Below are positions 1-11,751 of a stretch of DNA of 64,000 bases, one piece after another. Position 1 is the first letter of the stretch; every line of letters begins with the position of its first letter. Both the position numbers and the translations under genes were made by a program. Origin of the DNA: Cryphonectria parasitica EP155 (taxonomy: Eukaryota > Ascomycota > Sordariomycetes > Diaporthales > Cryphonectriaceae); NCBI RefSeq assembly GCF_011745365.1, contig NW_024468915.1, positions 536,653 to 600,652 on the forward strand, given 5' to 3'. The notes below the pieces were generated by a model that was given only the letters and a program-made list of their open reading frames with translations, had not been told where the DNA came from and made no database searches.

Positions 1-378
1 CAAGGTGGACGGACGAATTTCGAGAGACCTTGGTCTATTAGGCAGAAAGGGAGGGCCAAATGGCTAGATTTGTCCGATGAGTGGAAACCGAAGCTGGCTT
101 AAGTCTAGTAGTGCATAACGTGTCATTCTACACGATCATGTCTTTTTATGTGTAGTGTAATTGGAGGTTGCCTACGGGGAAGATTGGAGGAAGTAGATAA
201 AGGGAAGAGAGGGGCTGATGGAGAGAATACAGCTTTCACGTTTCCTCCCTCGGGGAAGAAAAGAAGCTTCTTTCGTTCTGGCGTACTGTGTTGTGTGTCT
301 TGATGCTGCTTTTGTGTGCTAGTGACTATGTATACACCTCACGGGCAGTGCAATAACACATGGCTGGGCTCATCATGC

Positions 379-400
379 TATATATATATATATATATATA
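379..400. repeat. (TA)11 microsatellite
   Basis: Eleven uninterrupted TA dinucleotides are read directly in the sequence, in the non-coding 3' flank of the synthetase gene. Confidence 0.95.
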
Positions 401-593
401 TTTGAACCGCTCGAAGCTGTGCACCAGCTGGCTTGGAGATGATGAGTGGAAGTTGTCTCCTTCAACCAACTTCTATTCTATCGCCTACAGTACAATTTTA
501 GAAAGTCGCTAAAAGCCACTGGATGGGACACGGATCGTCTAGTCTAATACATTTTGAAGTCACCCTGTTGAGTGGAGATGTATGAGCGTGTCG

Positions 594-628
594 CACACAC
601 ACACACACACACCTACACACACACACAA
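594..628. repeat. (CA)n microsatellite, interrupted
   Basis: About nine CA repeats, a short CT interruption, then about six more CA repeats, all read directly. Confidence 0.95.
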
Positions 629-660
629 GCATAAGCACAACCTCTCTTTTGCTTTTTTTT

Positions 661-3169
661 TCATCCTTCCACATCCTTCTTCTCCCTAGGCTGCAGATGA
701 TACACCTCCCACTCCTCCCTGCCCACCTTCCCAGGACACCTAGCAACAGGCTCGTCGCCCTGCTTACTCTTGGGGAAAGCAATGACATCCCGTACACTCC
801 CCGTATAGCTCAGCGTAGCCACCAGCCTGTCCCAGCCGATGGCAAACCCGGCGTGCGGCGGACACCCGGCCCGCAGGGCCTCGAGCAGGTGGCTAAAGTG
901 CTCGATCCCGGCGCCGTCCATCTGGAGCACCTCGCGGAACACGTACTCCTGCACGGCGGCGACGTGGATCCGCCTGCTGCCGCCGCCGAGCTCGACGCCG
1001 TTGACGACGAGGTCGTAGTGGTCGGCTCTGGCCCGCAGCGGGTTGGTGTGGAGGAGGTCGAAGTCTTCGGGGTGGAGGGGCGCGGTGAAGGGGTGATGGG
1101 TGGAGGAGAAGCCGGCGGCGCCGCCCTGGCCTGGGTCCGAGGTGGTCGCCGGGTCTGTGGGCGTGAAGAGGGGGAAGTCGGTGACCCAGAGGAATTGGAA
1201 GGTAGGGTCGAAGGGGAGGAGGTGTTTTTGGACGGCGAGCTGGTAGATGTGGTTGCGCAGCGTGCCGAGGGCGGTCGAGCCGCCGGAGAAGGGCTTGTTG
1301 GGCCGGGCTTGGATGACGAGGACGTCGCCTTCTTGGAGGGGCCCTCCGAGAGGGGGCGGGAGGTCTGACGCGAGGAGCTCTGCTGCTGCTTCGTGGCCGA
1401 GGGAGGAGAGTCCTGAGAGGGGCCTGCGCGAGTCGATGATGATGGGCACGGGTTGGCCGTCTGGGTTCTTGCCTAGGGGTTTGGGCAACTTGTCCCACAC
1501 GGATGTGACGAAGTCGGGGATCGTCACGTCGGGAGTGTCTTGGAAGCGGAAGACGCAGGCTTCCACTATGGGGTCCTCTAGATCTGAGATCATGGAGACG
1601 AAGGCGGGCGAGAGGAGGTGATCGACTCGTTGAATCTGTGACTTATTAGTCTTTTTCTGTTCTTTGCGTCTGGTCTATATCAAGCTATGTTTAACAGAGT
1701 CGACCTACCTTGTTGGGTATCCTGAGATCCGGCTTGTCGGAGCCGTAAAGGGACATGGCCTCATGATATGTAATTCGAGGGAAGGGTTTTCCCCCTTCAT
1801 ACCCGTCCTCTGAGCTCAGGGACGGGAACTGGCCTATAATAATGTCTGAGGAGCTGTCAACAGCATCGGGCATCCTCGAGGTGACCCCCATCTGTCCGTT
1901 GACCTCAAATGTGCGCCAGTTGCGCCTTATGAATGCATATAAGCTTTTGACTAGGCTCTCTATGAGCTGCATCACATCTTTGCCAGTCGCAAATGACATT
2001 TCCAAATCCAACTGGCATTTTTTCGTTAGTTGCGGATTATATAAGGGGGTGGTAGTAACAGGGACAAAGGTGCTTCTGAGAGGAAGGAAGAAGAGCTGAG
2101 CTGAGCTGACCTGTGTGAACTCGGGTTGTCGATCGGCGCGAAGATCCTCGTCGCGAAAGCATCTTGCAAGCTGGAAATACCTGCGGACACCTGACGCCAT
2201 AAGCATCTGCTTGTACTGTTGTGGGCTTTGTGGTAGCGCATATGCATAGCCCGGTCTTCGAGTAGGCACCAGGAATTCTCTGGCGCCCTCGGGGGTGGAT
2301 TTGAAGAGGATCGGAGTCTCTACGTGGAGGAAGCCAGCTTGTCTGAGAAAGTCCTGGGCTTCCGACACCAATTGATCACGAAACTTGAGCCGATCCTGCA
2401 GGACCTTGTCGAATCTCAGCTGAAGATGTCGAGACTGTGGCGGGAAGAGAGCACCCTCGGATATGATGATGTTCTGAGGGAAGTGGTTGAGAAGGCGGGG
2501 TTGGCCTTGGAGAGTGAGCTCATATTTGTCGCGGCCTGCCGGGAAGTCTGGACTGAACATGCCCGAGGAAACTGTCCTGTACTTGTCTATCCTCCCGGTC
2601 AAAGCGACAGGACTCCAGGCAGAGAAGGACCTGAGGGTCTTGTGTGCCTCGTGCTCAGGAGATTCCTTCTCCTCCCATGCTGATTTGAACTGGAACGACG
2701 GGCCTGCATCCACGAGCAGATCCACAAAGGTCATCTTTTTAGAGAGATCCCTCCGTTTGGACAAGAAGCCATGAACAGTGATAAGCTGTCCTTCTTCGAA
2801 ATCCTTGGCGGGTGACTGAGGCGGGAAGTCGACTGCGCAACAGGATCAATACATAGTCCAAATAGAAACACCTGAATGGCGTGTGTACGTACAGAAGCTT
2901 TTGAGTCCATTCACTTTTGCCGAGAGCTCGTTGCTAATAGTTTGGTTTGGTGAAAGCTGCCTTTGGTTTCCCGCATCGTCGTTGTGCAGGAATCGCCTCT
3001 GGCATAAAATGAGACCTGACGTTGGTCGAGTCCATGGTTGTTGAGTGACAAGACCAGCAAGAGCGGGCTCACCAGACCTGCCTCGTCTAGATGACACTGC
3101 ATTCATGACATATTGCCTCTTCAGAGACCTGCCAGACAGCAGCAGGCCTCTATTCAAAGGCAATATCAT
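661..3169 (-). CDS. MSD1: Mitochondrial aspartyl-tRNA synthetase (bacterial type, class II)
   Basis: This enzyme charges mitochondrial tRNA-Asp. Three exons (3169-2893, 2832-1709, 1635-661) give 791 aa; introns are 60 and 73 nt with good GT-AG ends. The first 60 or so residues are rich in Arg, Ser and Leu and look like a mitochondrial presequence. An OB-fold anticodon-binding region follows, then class II motifs: the flipping-loop block with STPEGAREFLVP near residues 271-282, motif 2 (CFRDEDLRADRQPEFTQ, about 317-333) and motif 3 (GFAIGWDRL, about 731-739), followed by RDVIAFPKS. The GAD-type insertion and C-terminal order match bacterial or mitochondrial AspRS rather than cytosolic AspRS. 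The first in-frame ATG is at 3169; the frame is open upstream only through non-ATG codons. It is head-to-head with the AP180 gene, 2.1 kb away. Confidence 0.93.
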
Positions 3170-5295
3170 GACAGAGAGTGTGGCATCGATCGCACTAGAG
3201 AGCGGCGATGGAGCAGCTCGAAACAAAATATGTCATGAGACTCTACACAACTGACGGGTGAGTTTGATAGAGAGAAAGGTACATCGCCCTTGTACCTTGA
3301 GGCTGCTGGGCGGCCGGGCCTAAGGTGGTGCCGATCCGCCTAAGCGAGAGATTTTGATTGGGCCTGTCACGCTTTGGAGTGGGTCCGCCGCGATCTGCAG
3401 GAACCATCAATATCTTTTCAGTGCGCGTTCGAGGGGCGCCTTTTCGAATTTTCTCTTTTTTTCCTCTCCATCCTTCCATTCAAAACAATGTATGTCACCA
3501 CACTCTGCAAAACCCTATCCAACTTGAGATTACAGTTTCTCTAACAATGTCCAACAGATGATGAAAGCCAGCGTGTTCCTATGATTAATTCCCCTCCTCC
3601 GTCGTAGCCAGGCTCTCCCCTCGTGGGCTCAAGCGGCGTTGGTTATGACGAGGAGATCCGGAATTATGAAATAAGCGTTCGACACAACTCGACCTTGTTT
3701 ACTATCGGACGCTGTACGGCATCTCTGACCCACTTTTGAAGTTCGGAAGGAATTCCCCCTCTGTTTTTTTCTTCTTTCTTTTTTCGTGTGTGCGTGTGCA
3801 GCCGTCTCCGTCATTCCGCCACAGCGCTTTTGGCAGTCCTGTGCGTGTGTTTGTTGCTTGGTATGGTTGCACTGGCTTGCTGGCTTGGTACCAGAAGCAG
3901 TTGTCAGTCCTTTGTGGTTTCACCAACAGCTGCAGCAGAACATAGGGCGAAACCTCGGTTCAGCAGGGCCCCTAATACGACCTCCTCCGTAGTTCTGAGA
4001 GTCGGTACTATTGTCTGTCTGTGTGGGGTTCCAGGTTCTCCAGGAGGAGGCATATGGCCTTGGTCTCTTGCTATGCAATTTTCCTGCCAAAGCAGATGGT
4101 TCATCATCTGGAATGGATTATCCCTCCCTCTTTGCGGTACAAGGGTACAGAAGAACTCCTGTTTCGTTTCAAGAAACATTGCCTAGGGAAGCTCTGCTTG
4201 ATCCATTAGTTTGTAGCATAGTCACAATGACATGATGAATCACAAAAAGATGTTTCAAAAATACTTTGGTGACAAAAAGGTGACGAGAAAGTGCCCCCTT
4301 TGCAACTTTGCTTTGATCTGGCCTCTTGGGTGATGACAGTACTCTGAAGTTGTCGTGCAGTCCACTGTAGCAGTACCACAGTCCTCTCTATAGTGTAGTG
4401 CTTAGGCTGTATGTCTGCCGGGGGCTCCTTCTGTAACAGCGGTGCTTGCCTCACCTGAAGTCAAGCAAGTGGCCCCTCACCGGAGCGGGAGGAGCTAAGC
4501 TAGTGTGCTGCTCGGTGCTTACTTGCACCACAGAAGCTGGTTACCCAAGAGAGAGGATCTGAAGGCCCCCACCCCCCAAACCCCCAGCCCCCAGGCTCTA
4601 CTCACCCTGCTGCAATCTCAAGCACCATCACACACCGTCTCGATCGTCGTCCTTCTTGCTACCCACCAAAGGATACCCGTGCAACAATAGGTCAACGCAG
4701 GTTTGTTTGCCTCGTCTGCCCGTCTGGTGCGCATACGAACGAGGCGTAGGACAAGCCTCAGATATCATTATCCCATTTGAGAAATTATTACCCATCTCCC
4801 GTTCAATTACCGCGCAGCGCCAGGGCCAACATTTGCCCTCAGCCACTTACCCAACGTCGATCCCTGGACACCCGAACCCCCCAGGAAGCCCGTTCGACTC
4901 GTCGTCATTGTGATGGCTGCCCGATGAACCTGCCGCTTGATTCCCCCTGCCCCTCGCCAGACAATTGATCAATTTGTCCTGGGACCACCCGTATCCTCTA
5001 TTTGCGCCTGGTGATTTCCCCTCAGAACCCTACCGGACTTCCCGGGTCGACCGCCAGCCCGCCTCGTCATCGCCGACTGGGCGAGTCGCTGAAAAAGAGG
5101 TCCTTGCAGACCCGCAGCCAGGGCCGCGCACCCGCGACGAGCCCAAGCCCCATTAATCTCCGCCGAGAAACTCACCAGCACGGCCGTGTGTCTCGTCGCA
5201 TCGAGGCTCGCAAACCCGTCGCACGCGAAATATCTTGATTTACAAATCAACCCGTCGACTCCTTCGCGGCCCTTGGGACCAACAGGCTTATTACG
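3170..5295. other. Divergent promoter region between the AspRS and AP180 genes
   Basis: This 2.1 kb head-to-head interval must hold both promoters and 5' leaders. Pyrimidine-rich runs are visible at about 3425-3480 and a C-rich run at about 4560-4600. Short open frames on both strands lack any family character. No tRNA-like A or B box pair was found. Confidence 0.5.
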
Positions 5296-6752
5296 ATGGC
5301 CAGCTCCTTCGAGAAGTCCGTCAAGGGCGCCACCAAGATCAAGGTCCGTCTCGGCCGAGGCGTGTCGCTATCGAGGTTGGGCAGCACTGCTAACATGACC
5401 ACTCGCTGCTAGGCCGCGCCTCCCAAGACGAAGTACATCGAACACATCCTCATCGCGACACACTCTGGAGAGGCGGGAGTAGGAGAGGTCTTCAGGGCGC
5501 TGCAGCACCGGCTCAGGGACTCAACATGGACCGTCGTCTTCAAGAGCTTGATCACCGTCCACCTGATGATCAGGGAGGGCTCCCCTGATGTCACGCTGGG
5601 GTATCTGGCAAAACACCGAAACATGCTTGCCGTGAGCATGTTCTCTGACGGTCAGTCCAGTCCTCGTCCTGGCGGGGTGGAAAGATGCTGACTCCCAACG
5701 AAACAGCCCAGACACAGGGACGGAACATACGACATTACGCCAACTACCTCTCCGAGCGAGCACGAGCGTATCGCGATACAAAGATCGACTGGGTGCGCGG
5801 TAGAGACAACAGGCTGGAGAAACTGACTGTGGAAAAGGGGCTGCTAAGGGAGACGGAGTCTGTACAGCACCAACTGACAGCCCTCCTGAAATGTGACGTC
5901 CGTGCCCCCTCCCCCGGTACTGCCTCATGAAGACAAGTTGCTGAGCTGACGGGAATACTAGGTCATGGACAATGAACCGGAGAATGAGATCACCATCACC
6001 GTCTTCCGGTTACTGGTTCTGGACCTGTTGGCGCTGTTCCAGGTGCTCAACCATGCATTGATCAACATCCTGGGTACGTACTATTGATCGCCAAGGCCGG
6101 ATATCCTCTGCTGGTGCTTTGTTAACAGTGGTGAACAGGTCATTTCTTCGAGATGTCCAAGGTCGACGCGGAGAGAGCTATGGAGGTCTATCGCGGGTTC
6201 ATCAGGCAGACAGACATGGTGGTTCAGTATCTGAGCATGGCCCGCCAGTACGAACACCACACGAGAGTTGAGGTCCCAAAGTTGAAGCACGCTCCTGTCA
6301 ACCTTGGAAGGCAGCTGGAGGACTACCTCAACGACCCGGACTTTGAGATTCACAGGCGACAATATCTGGCCGAGCTGGAGGCCAAGAAGAGCAAGGGCGG
6401 CTCGGGAGCCAACCCGCTACCACCAGTCTTCAAGAGCGAGGCGGCGAGCAAGTCGGCGGCGGCGGCGAGCAGCTCGTTTCCCAATGTTAATGGCGCTGCG
6501 AGCTCGTCCGCATCGGAGTCCAAGCCGGCCAAGGGCCCGGATGCGGATCTGATCGACTTCTTCGATTCGATAGAGCAGAACCAGACCACGCTGGGCGCAC
6601 CCCCGTCCGCACAGCCGCAAGTGGGAGCATCGCCCTGGGGAAACCCAGGCTTCCAGGCTCAACCTACCGAGCAGTTCCAGAACGGGTTCGTGCCGCAGCA
6701 GACTGGGTTCCAGGGAACGAACCCCTTCCAGCAACAGATGACAGGTTTCCCA

Positions 6753-6789
<37 letters not shown>

Positions 6790-7415
6790 TTCCTCAACAG
6801 CAGCTCCAGCCGCCCTACGCAGGCGCAGGATTTGGTGGATTCATGTCGCAGGCCGGCTTCCAGAGCTCGTTGGCTCCGATACCGCAGGACTCAGTCGCAT
6901 CGTTCCAGCAGGGCAACGTATCCATGCCCAACCTCCAAGCGCAACAGCAGACTACCAACCCATTCCGAGTGTCCATGATGGCGACGGGTCAGAACCCCAT
7001 GCCCACCGGCATGACAACGCACTCGGCCCCAACGAGCCCGCCTACGGCCCTACAACCGCAGCAGACATCTACGAATCCCTTCGCCCGGCCGGCGTCGCAG
7101 TCTAATCCACCCACGTTCCAGCCAACACCACCACAACAGGCAGGGCCACTGCAGCCCATGCAGACTGGGACGAACCCATTTGCCAAGAACTTTGGTACTC
7201 CTCAACCGCAGCAGCAGCAGCGGCCAGCCACAAGCGCCGGTCTGCTTCCTCAGCCTACGGGGACGACAAATCCCTTCCGCCAGTCGCAGTTTGTCAACCA
7301 TAATACGGGCATGGGCTGGCAACATAACCAGCAGCCTATGGGCGGCGGGCTTGACTCCCTGCAGACGGTCTCTGTCTTCCCTCGACCGGCACAACAAAGC
7401 CCTTGGCAGCAATAA
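5296..7415 (+). CDS. YAP1801: AP180/CALM-type clathrin assembly protein (ANTH domain)
   Basis: This endocytic adaptor binds PI(4,5)P2 through its ANTH domain and recruits clathrin and EH-domain proteins at the plasma membrane. Five exons (5296-5343, 5413-5650, 5707-5897, 5962-6073, 6139-7415) give 621 aa. The start is the ATG before SSFEKSVKGATKIK. The ANTH domain covers roughly residues 1-290, with the conserved stretch APPKTKYIEHIL at the exon 1/2 joint. The remaining half is a low-complexity Gln/Pro tail with five NPF motifs (each TNPF), the expected ligands for EH-domain partners such as Ede1/Pan1. A run of about 12 Gln is encoded by pure CAG repeats at 6756-6788. Introns are 56-69 nt; two of the four use a GTCCGT donor. 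Its 3' end converges on TFB3. Confidence 0.92.
6756..6788 (+). repeat. (CAG)11 trinucleotide repeat coding poly-Gln
   Basis: Eleven pure CAG codons lie inside the AP180 tail. The purity suggests that repeat length may vary between isolates. Confidence 0.95.
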
Positions 7416-8394
7416 AATTATTTTTTTATTGATAACGCACCAACAAGTCATCAAGAAGAGAGAACACAAAAACAAGACGAAAAAGAAATCCAGGAAAAAA
7501 AGCATCGCCGCCCTCTCATTGATACTTGGCTTGTTGTGTGTGCAAACATGCTTTTTTATCATTTAGTCTTTAATCCCTGGTTCTGTGTTTTACAGAGCGT
7601 GGCGTTGGGTACCGGCGTGCGTTATCACATATTGGACGGGCATTTTTTCTACTTGCGTGTGGATGAGAAACGGAGTGCGGTGGATCTGGTGGGCGGAGGG
7701 AACCTTAGATGAGTAGGACCAGACGGCGCCCTTGGTCTCTTGCCCATGTATCGCACATGAAAGTTGAGCTTGACGATGCTTTATCAGGCAAGGGTGAAGA
7801 AAGGGGGGCTGAGAAGGAGTGAAGGAAAAGGCCGGCACAATTGAAGTCTGTAGCTGTAGGCGGTAGGCTTAATGGACCAAAGTGGCAAATGCAAGACTGA
7901 ACGTGTGAAAAGTAATTGAGTAGAATTATTATTGATCCCGTAATGATCATGCTGGTCTGTCTGCCTTGGCCTGGGGCAGATCAACACGCCTCTTGTCCGG
8001 GTGCAAAACGACGCGACGGGTGGGCTCTGAATCTCTTTTTCCCTGCGTCCGCAGTTCGGTTTTCATATGACCCGTTTCTGTAATACCTGTAACGCCTCAG
8101 AAAGATCAATCGTGATCATTAAAAACGCACCCTTCCCCGCGCCCGGCCCTTCTTTACCCAAGTGAGTCTAACAGAGTGAGCCACTCTCAGCGCCATAATT
8201 TAGTCCATGAAACAAAACGCCTTGCTATGCATGCATGCAGTCCCATCCACATCGTCCGAACCCCCCCCCCCCCCCCTTACCTCTCATCAGTCCAGATCCA
8301 TGTAGAAGCGCCGTTTGAGACACGCCTCACACCGTCCACACCCGCTACATTTCAACCATCGCGCGCCTGCCAGCCGGTGAGGTGAATCCTTCCG
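7416..8394. other. Convergent 3' region between AP180 and TFB3
   Basis: I see no gene. The stretch holds the 3' UTRs of two convergent genes and a C16 homopolymer at 8261-8276. Confidence 0.6.
8261..8276. repeat. C16 homopolymer
   Basis: Sixteen consecutive C residues are read directly, just beyond the TFB3 stop codon. Confidence 0.95.
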
Positions 8395-9774
8395 CTAGAA
8401 GTTGTCCACCTCCATCTTAACCACGGGGGGCGACGGCTCGGGCTTTACGTAGTCGCGCATCTGCACATCTCCGTCCTCGCTCGTGACTCCGGCGGGTAGT
8501 GGCGGGGTGCCATCGAACCCACCCAGACCACCAGAAACAGCTCGCCTCGTGGCGTCCGCGCCGCGTCTCTGGCTGCTGCTGTTGCTGCTGCTCTTCTTGA
8601 TTACGTCGCCAGAGTTGTTCTGCTGCCGCCGAGACCCGGCAAAGGAGGCGATGGTCCCGGGTTCGCTGTTGGCAGCCATGCTGGCCCCCTGCGTGGCCAC
8701 ACCGCGATGGTCCATCCCTACGCCGCCCGTCTCCTTCTCGTCGCTCACAAACACCGCCAAGCCGGCAAAGGCCTCAAACAGGGCGCGGGAGTAGTACTCC
8801 TGCACATTGTAGCCGCCCGCCTGGAGCTTGGGGTCCTGCAGCAGGGTGTCGAGAAACTCGTTCTTGTACGTCGGCTGGAGCACGTAGCGCGAGGGCCGCA
8901 GGTCCAGCTTGCCAAGGGGATCGTAGGGCCCCGTGTCCTCGGCGGCGGCAGACGCGGCCGCGTTGGGCTTCCTCTTCAGGCCCTTGATCGCAAGACCCCC
9001 GTTGGCAGCGGCGTGCTGGGCCGCCCGCATGGCCGCGGCCTCGCTCTCCGCCACGGCCTCCCTGCGGTTCTGCCCGCGCTTCTTGAGCATGATCTTGCTC
9101 GCGGCGCCGGTGGGCGCGCTGGCGAGCATGTCCAGGTCCTCCTCGCGCTGGCGGGCCTTGCGCAGGCGCTCCTCCTCCTCCTGGCGCGCGGCGTCGGCTC
9201 GGCGCTGGGCGGCGGCCTTTTGCTCGGCGGCGAACTGCTTGCGGGTCTGCTCGCGGAGCCTTTCGCCGTGCTTGCGGTTCTTCTCGATCTCGAGGCGGTG
9301 CTCGTACTCCCACGCCAGGAGCCGCTGGCTGGCAGCGTCTTGCTCCTTCTCGGAACCGTAGACCAGGTCCATGGTCAGCGTCTCGACCATGTCGAGGTAG
9401 TCGTTGTAGGCCTTGAGGTCTTCAAAGTCCTCCTCGCCCTTGTTGAAGATGGCGGCGACGCGCTTGCGGATGTCGACCTCGCGCTCGACGTTGAGGTCGC
9501 CAAACTTGGGCTCGCGGAAGCCCTTCTTCCGTAGCGTCTTGTGGCAGCCAATGTAGGGGCACTGGTTGGGCCCGTTCTCGAAGAGGCGGTCGACGCAGTT
9601 GTTGCAGAGCGGGTGGTAGCACTCGGGGTTGATGAGGAAGATGAGGTTGCGGTTCATGTATCGTAGGGTCTTGCAGATCGGGCACTGCTCCTCTCCGTCG
9701 GCGTTGGTCATCGTCGTCACGGGCGCTGCCGTGGGACCGCCACCTCCGCTGCGGGAGGTTGAGGGTCTCGACAT
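8395..9774 (-). CDS. TFB3: TFIIH / CDK-activating kinase assembly factor (MAT1/TFB3), RING finger
   Basis: This subunit tethers the Kin28/Cdk7-cyclin H kinase module to core TFIIH for RNA polymerase II CTD phosphorylation and repair. It is a single exon of 459 aa. After a Ser/Gly-rich leader, a C3HC4 RING finger covers about residues 31-80: CPIC at 31-34, then an ECYHPLCNNCVDRLF block and a final CPYIGC pair. The MAT1 central region follows, then a long Glu/Arg/Ala-rich coiled coil (about 155-235) and an extended acidic/Ser-rich tail longer than in yeast. The C-terminal third (LGKLDLRPSRYVLQPTY onward) matches the kinase-binding end of the family. The ATG at 9774 directly precedes the Ser-rich leader. 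It is divergent from nudC. Confidence 0.93.
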   Translation of the reverse strand: MSRPSTSRSGGGGPTAAPVTTMTNADGEEQCPICKTLRYMNRNLIFLINPECYHPLCNNCVDRLFENGPNQCPYIGCHKTLRKKGFREPKFGDLNVEREVDIRKRVAAIFNKGEEDFEDLKAYNDYLDMVETLTMDLVYGSEKEQDAASQRLLAWEYEHRLEIEKNRKHGERLREQTRKQFAAEQKAAAQRRADAARQEEEERLRKARQREEDLDMLASAPTGAASKIMLKKRGQNRREAVAESEAAAMRAAQHAAANGGLAIKGLKRKPNAAASAAAEDTGPYDPLGKLDLRPSRYVLQPTYKNEFLDTLLQDPKLQAGGYNVQEYYSRALFEAFAGLAVFVSDEKETGGVGMDHRGVATQGASMAANSEPGTIASFAGSRRQQNNSGDVIKKSSSNSSSQRRGADATRRAVSGGLGGFDGTPPLPAGVTSEDGDVQMRDYVKPEPSPPVVKMEVDNF

Positions 9775-10354
9775 GGTGGAGCGGGGGGTAAACTCTCAAA
9801 GCTGTTCCCACGGGAAATGGAAGTCTAGGGCTTTCCCACACAGGGGAGAAGGCTGGGTTGCTGAGAAGTTACCGTAAAGAGCGTCGCATCGAAGACGTGG
9901 GGGTTGAAGATGATTTCGAGGGAGGCATGAGTGGTGTGTTTTTTCTTCGTTTCCTTTCGTATTCTTCTTTCTTGCTCTCAAAGAATTTTGGCGGTTGAGA
10001 GTGTACACAAAGCCAGGCCGGCAGGCACCCAAACTGTTGGCTTTGGAGAGTTGATGAAGTGGACAAGGCTGACAAAAAGGGAGGACCTCGAACTCTGGCC
10101 CGAAGTGACGTGGGGGTGTCGGTTTTACAAAGCACAGGCACCCTGAACCACTACCACAAAGCCACTAGAACACGATTGGTTGGTACTAGGGCGGGCCTAG
10201 ATTAGTACTCGAGCTGCTGTGGGGTAGCAGTAAGCTCCACTGAGACGATGCCCCGCCATGGCACTATGGATTTCTATTCAGCCTTCCTCGCCTTCCATGA
10301 CCTTCTGCAAGTACTTGTACACTGTCTGGCAAGCTTCACAAACACCAGAGGAAA
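9775..10354. other. Divergent promoter region, TFB3 / nudC
   Basis: This 580-bp interval separates two head-to-head genes. Nothing beyond presumptive promoters and 5' leaders is visible. Confidence 0.5.
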
Positions 10355-11182
10355 ATGACTGACAAAGGTATGTCTGATCCAGCCCTTTCATTTCAGTACT
10401 CAAAAGCACTTTCAAAGCAAAAGGCCTCCATGGAACAGGGCTTTCTTTTCAACTTTACACAATCGCATTATCAATAAAATATCTTACCAGTGACTAACAA
10501 AACGTTCCCCCTCCTGTTAGAACCCACCGCAGCTGAAGAGGCGGCCGCCCGCCAAAAGGAGAAGGCCGAGCAGGATGCCCTCCCATACGGCTGGACGCAG
10601 ACAATTGGAGATGTGGACATCACCATCACTGGCATACCGGGCAACTTCAAGGGCAGAGACCTGGTCGTGGACATCAAGAAGCAGAAGCTGGCGGCCGGCG
10701 TGAAGGGCAAGGACCCTGTGATCCAGGTGAGGACCCTACGACGCCACACCTTTGCTCTTCCCGCAAAGAGATCGAAAGGTTTCCCAGGCTTCTTTAGAAC
10801 ACAGGGCTGACTTGCTTGCTGCTTGCTACAGGGCGACCTCCCCCACCCCATCCACGTCGACGATTCCACCTGGACGCTGGTCACCGCGCCCGACGGCACC
10901 AAGACCATCGAGATCCACCTGGACAAGGTGAACAAGATGGAATGGTGGCCCCACGTGGTCACGGACGCGCCCAAGATCGACGTGACCAAGATCACGCCCG
11001 AGAACAGCAAGCTGTCCGACCTGGATGGGGAAACGCGCGGCATGGTCGAGAAGATGATGTACGACCAGCGCCAGAAGGAGGCAGGGCTGCCCTCCAGCGA
11101 CGAGCAGAAGAAGTTGGATATCCTCAAGAAGTTCCAGGAGCAGCACCCCGAGATGGACTTTAGCAATGCCAAGATGAATTGA
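10355..11182 (+). CDS. nudC: Nuclear movement protein NudC (CS/p23 domain)
   Basis: NudC is an Hsp90-linked co-chaperone needed for dynein-dependent nuclear migration in hyphae. Three exons (10355-10367, 10521-10726, 10832-11182) give 189 aa. Exon 1 is only 13 nt (MTDK plus one base); the first intron is long for this window (153 nt). The CS domain starts at [15 protein letters not shown] (about residue 30) and contains the family blocks [11 protein letters not shown] and [11 protein letters not shown]. The C-terminal signature [20 protein letters not shown] and the [12 protein letters not shown] end are nearly invariant in NudC. The length fits the short fungal form (Aspergillus nidulans NudC is about 198 aa), which lacks the metazoan N-terminal extension. 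Confidence 0.95.
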
Positions 11183-11751
11183 AGAGAGAGAAGGAGAGAG
11201 CGTTTGTGGCTAGGTGGAGTATTTGTTGAGAGAGAGGGCAAAAAATTACTTTAGATTGGAGTTTACAGGCGTACAATCATGATATCGCTTTGCGAAGCAT
11301 CACTTCCGCAAGACAGAGGAGATAACTGCTCGTAGATATGTAATGGGTGAAACGAAACGCCTAGACCACAAGGCAGAGTGTATGTGCATACATGTATACA
11401 CACTCCGCAGGTCAGGGGTCAGATAAGCCCAACAAAGTGATTGATCTTGGAATTGCCCTTGAAAAGTAAGCAGGTAGAGGTCTCTGTTACTTTACATTGT
11501 CCGAAGACGATGAGGGTTCCGTAACATGTCACAGATACCACCAGATAATTATTCCCAGAAAGGTTGGTGTGGTGGAACCCACCGTTGTATGTCGTAGGAA
11601 GTGGTTTTGTTGACCAGAAATTCGAAGCAATTCGCTAGAGCTCCTTGACGACCATGGACACGGCAACATATCACAGCAAGGACGCAATCAGAATCTTTCG
11701 TGCCGTGAATATGGCCTCGTCTTCCTTCCAGATCAATTTTGCTGCAAGGAA
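11183..11751. other. Convergent 3' region between nudC and the Bud27/URI gene
   Basis: No gene is seen. This is the shared 3' flank of two convergent genes. Confidence 0.6.

Larger units (their letters stand above)
1..660. other. 3' flank of the aspartyl-tRNA synthetase gene, non-coding
   Basis: No convincing gene is visible here. The stretch lies downstream of the minus-strand synthetase stop codon. It holds two dinucleotide microsatellites, a TA run at about 379-400 and interrupted CA runs at about 594-628. The short open frames on both strands have no recognisable protein character. Confidence 0.6.

Noticed and set aside
893..1498. Long Arg/Pro-rich minus-strand open frame inside the last exon of the synthetase
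   Set aside because: It is an alternative frame of GC-rich coding DNA; the overlapping frame carries AspRS motif 3 and is clearly the real one.
8707..9534. 275-codon plus-strand open frame
   Set aside because: It is antisense to TFB3. Its Leu/Gly/Val-rich composition is the mirror of the Glu/Arg-rich coiled coil.
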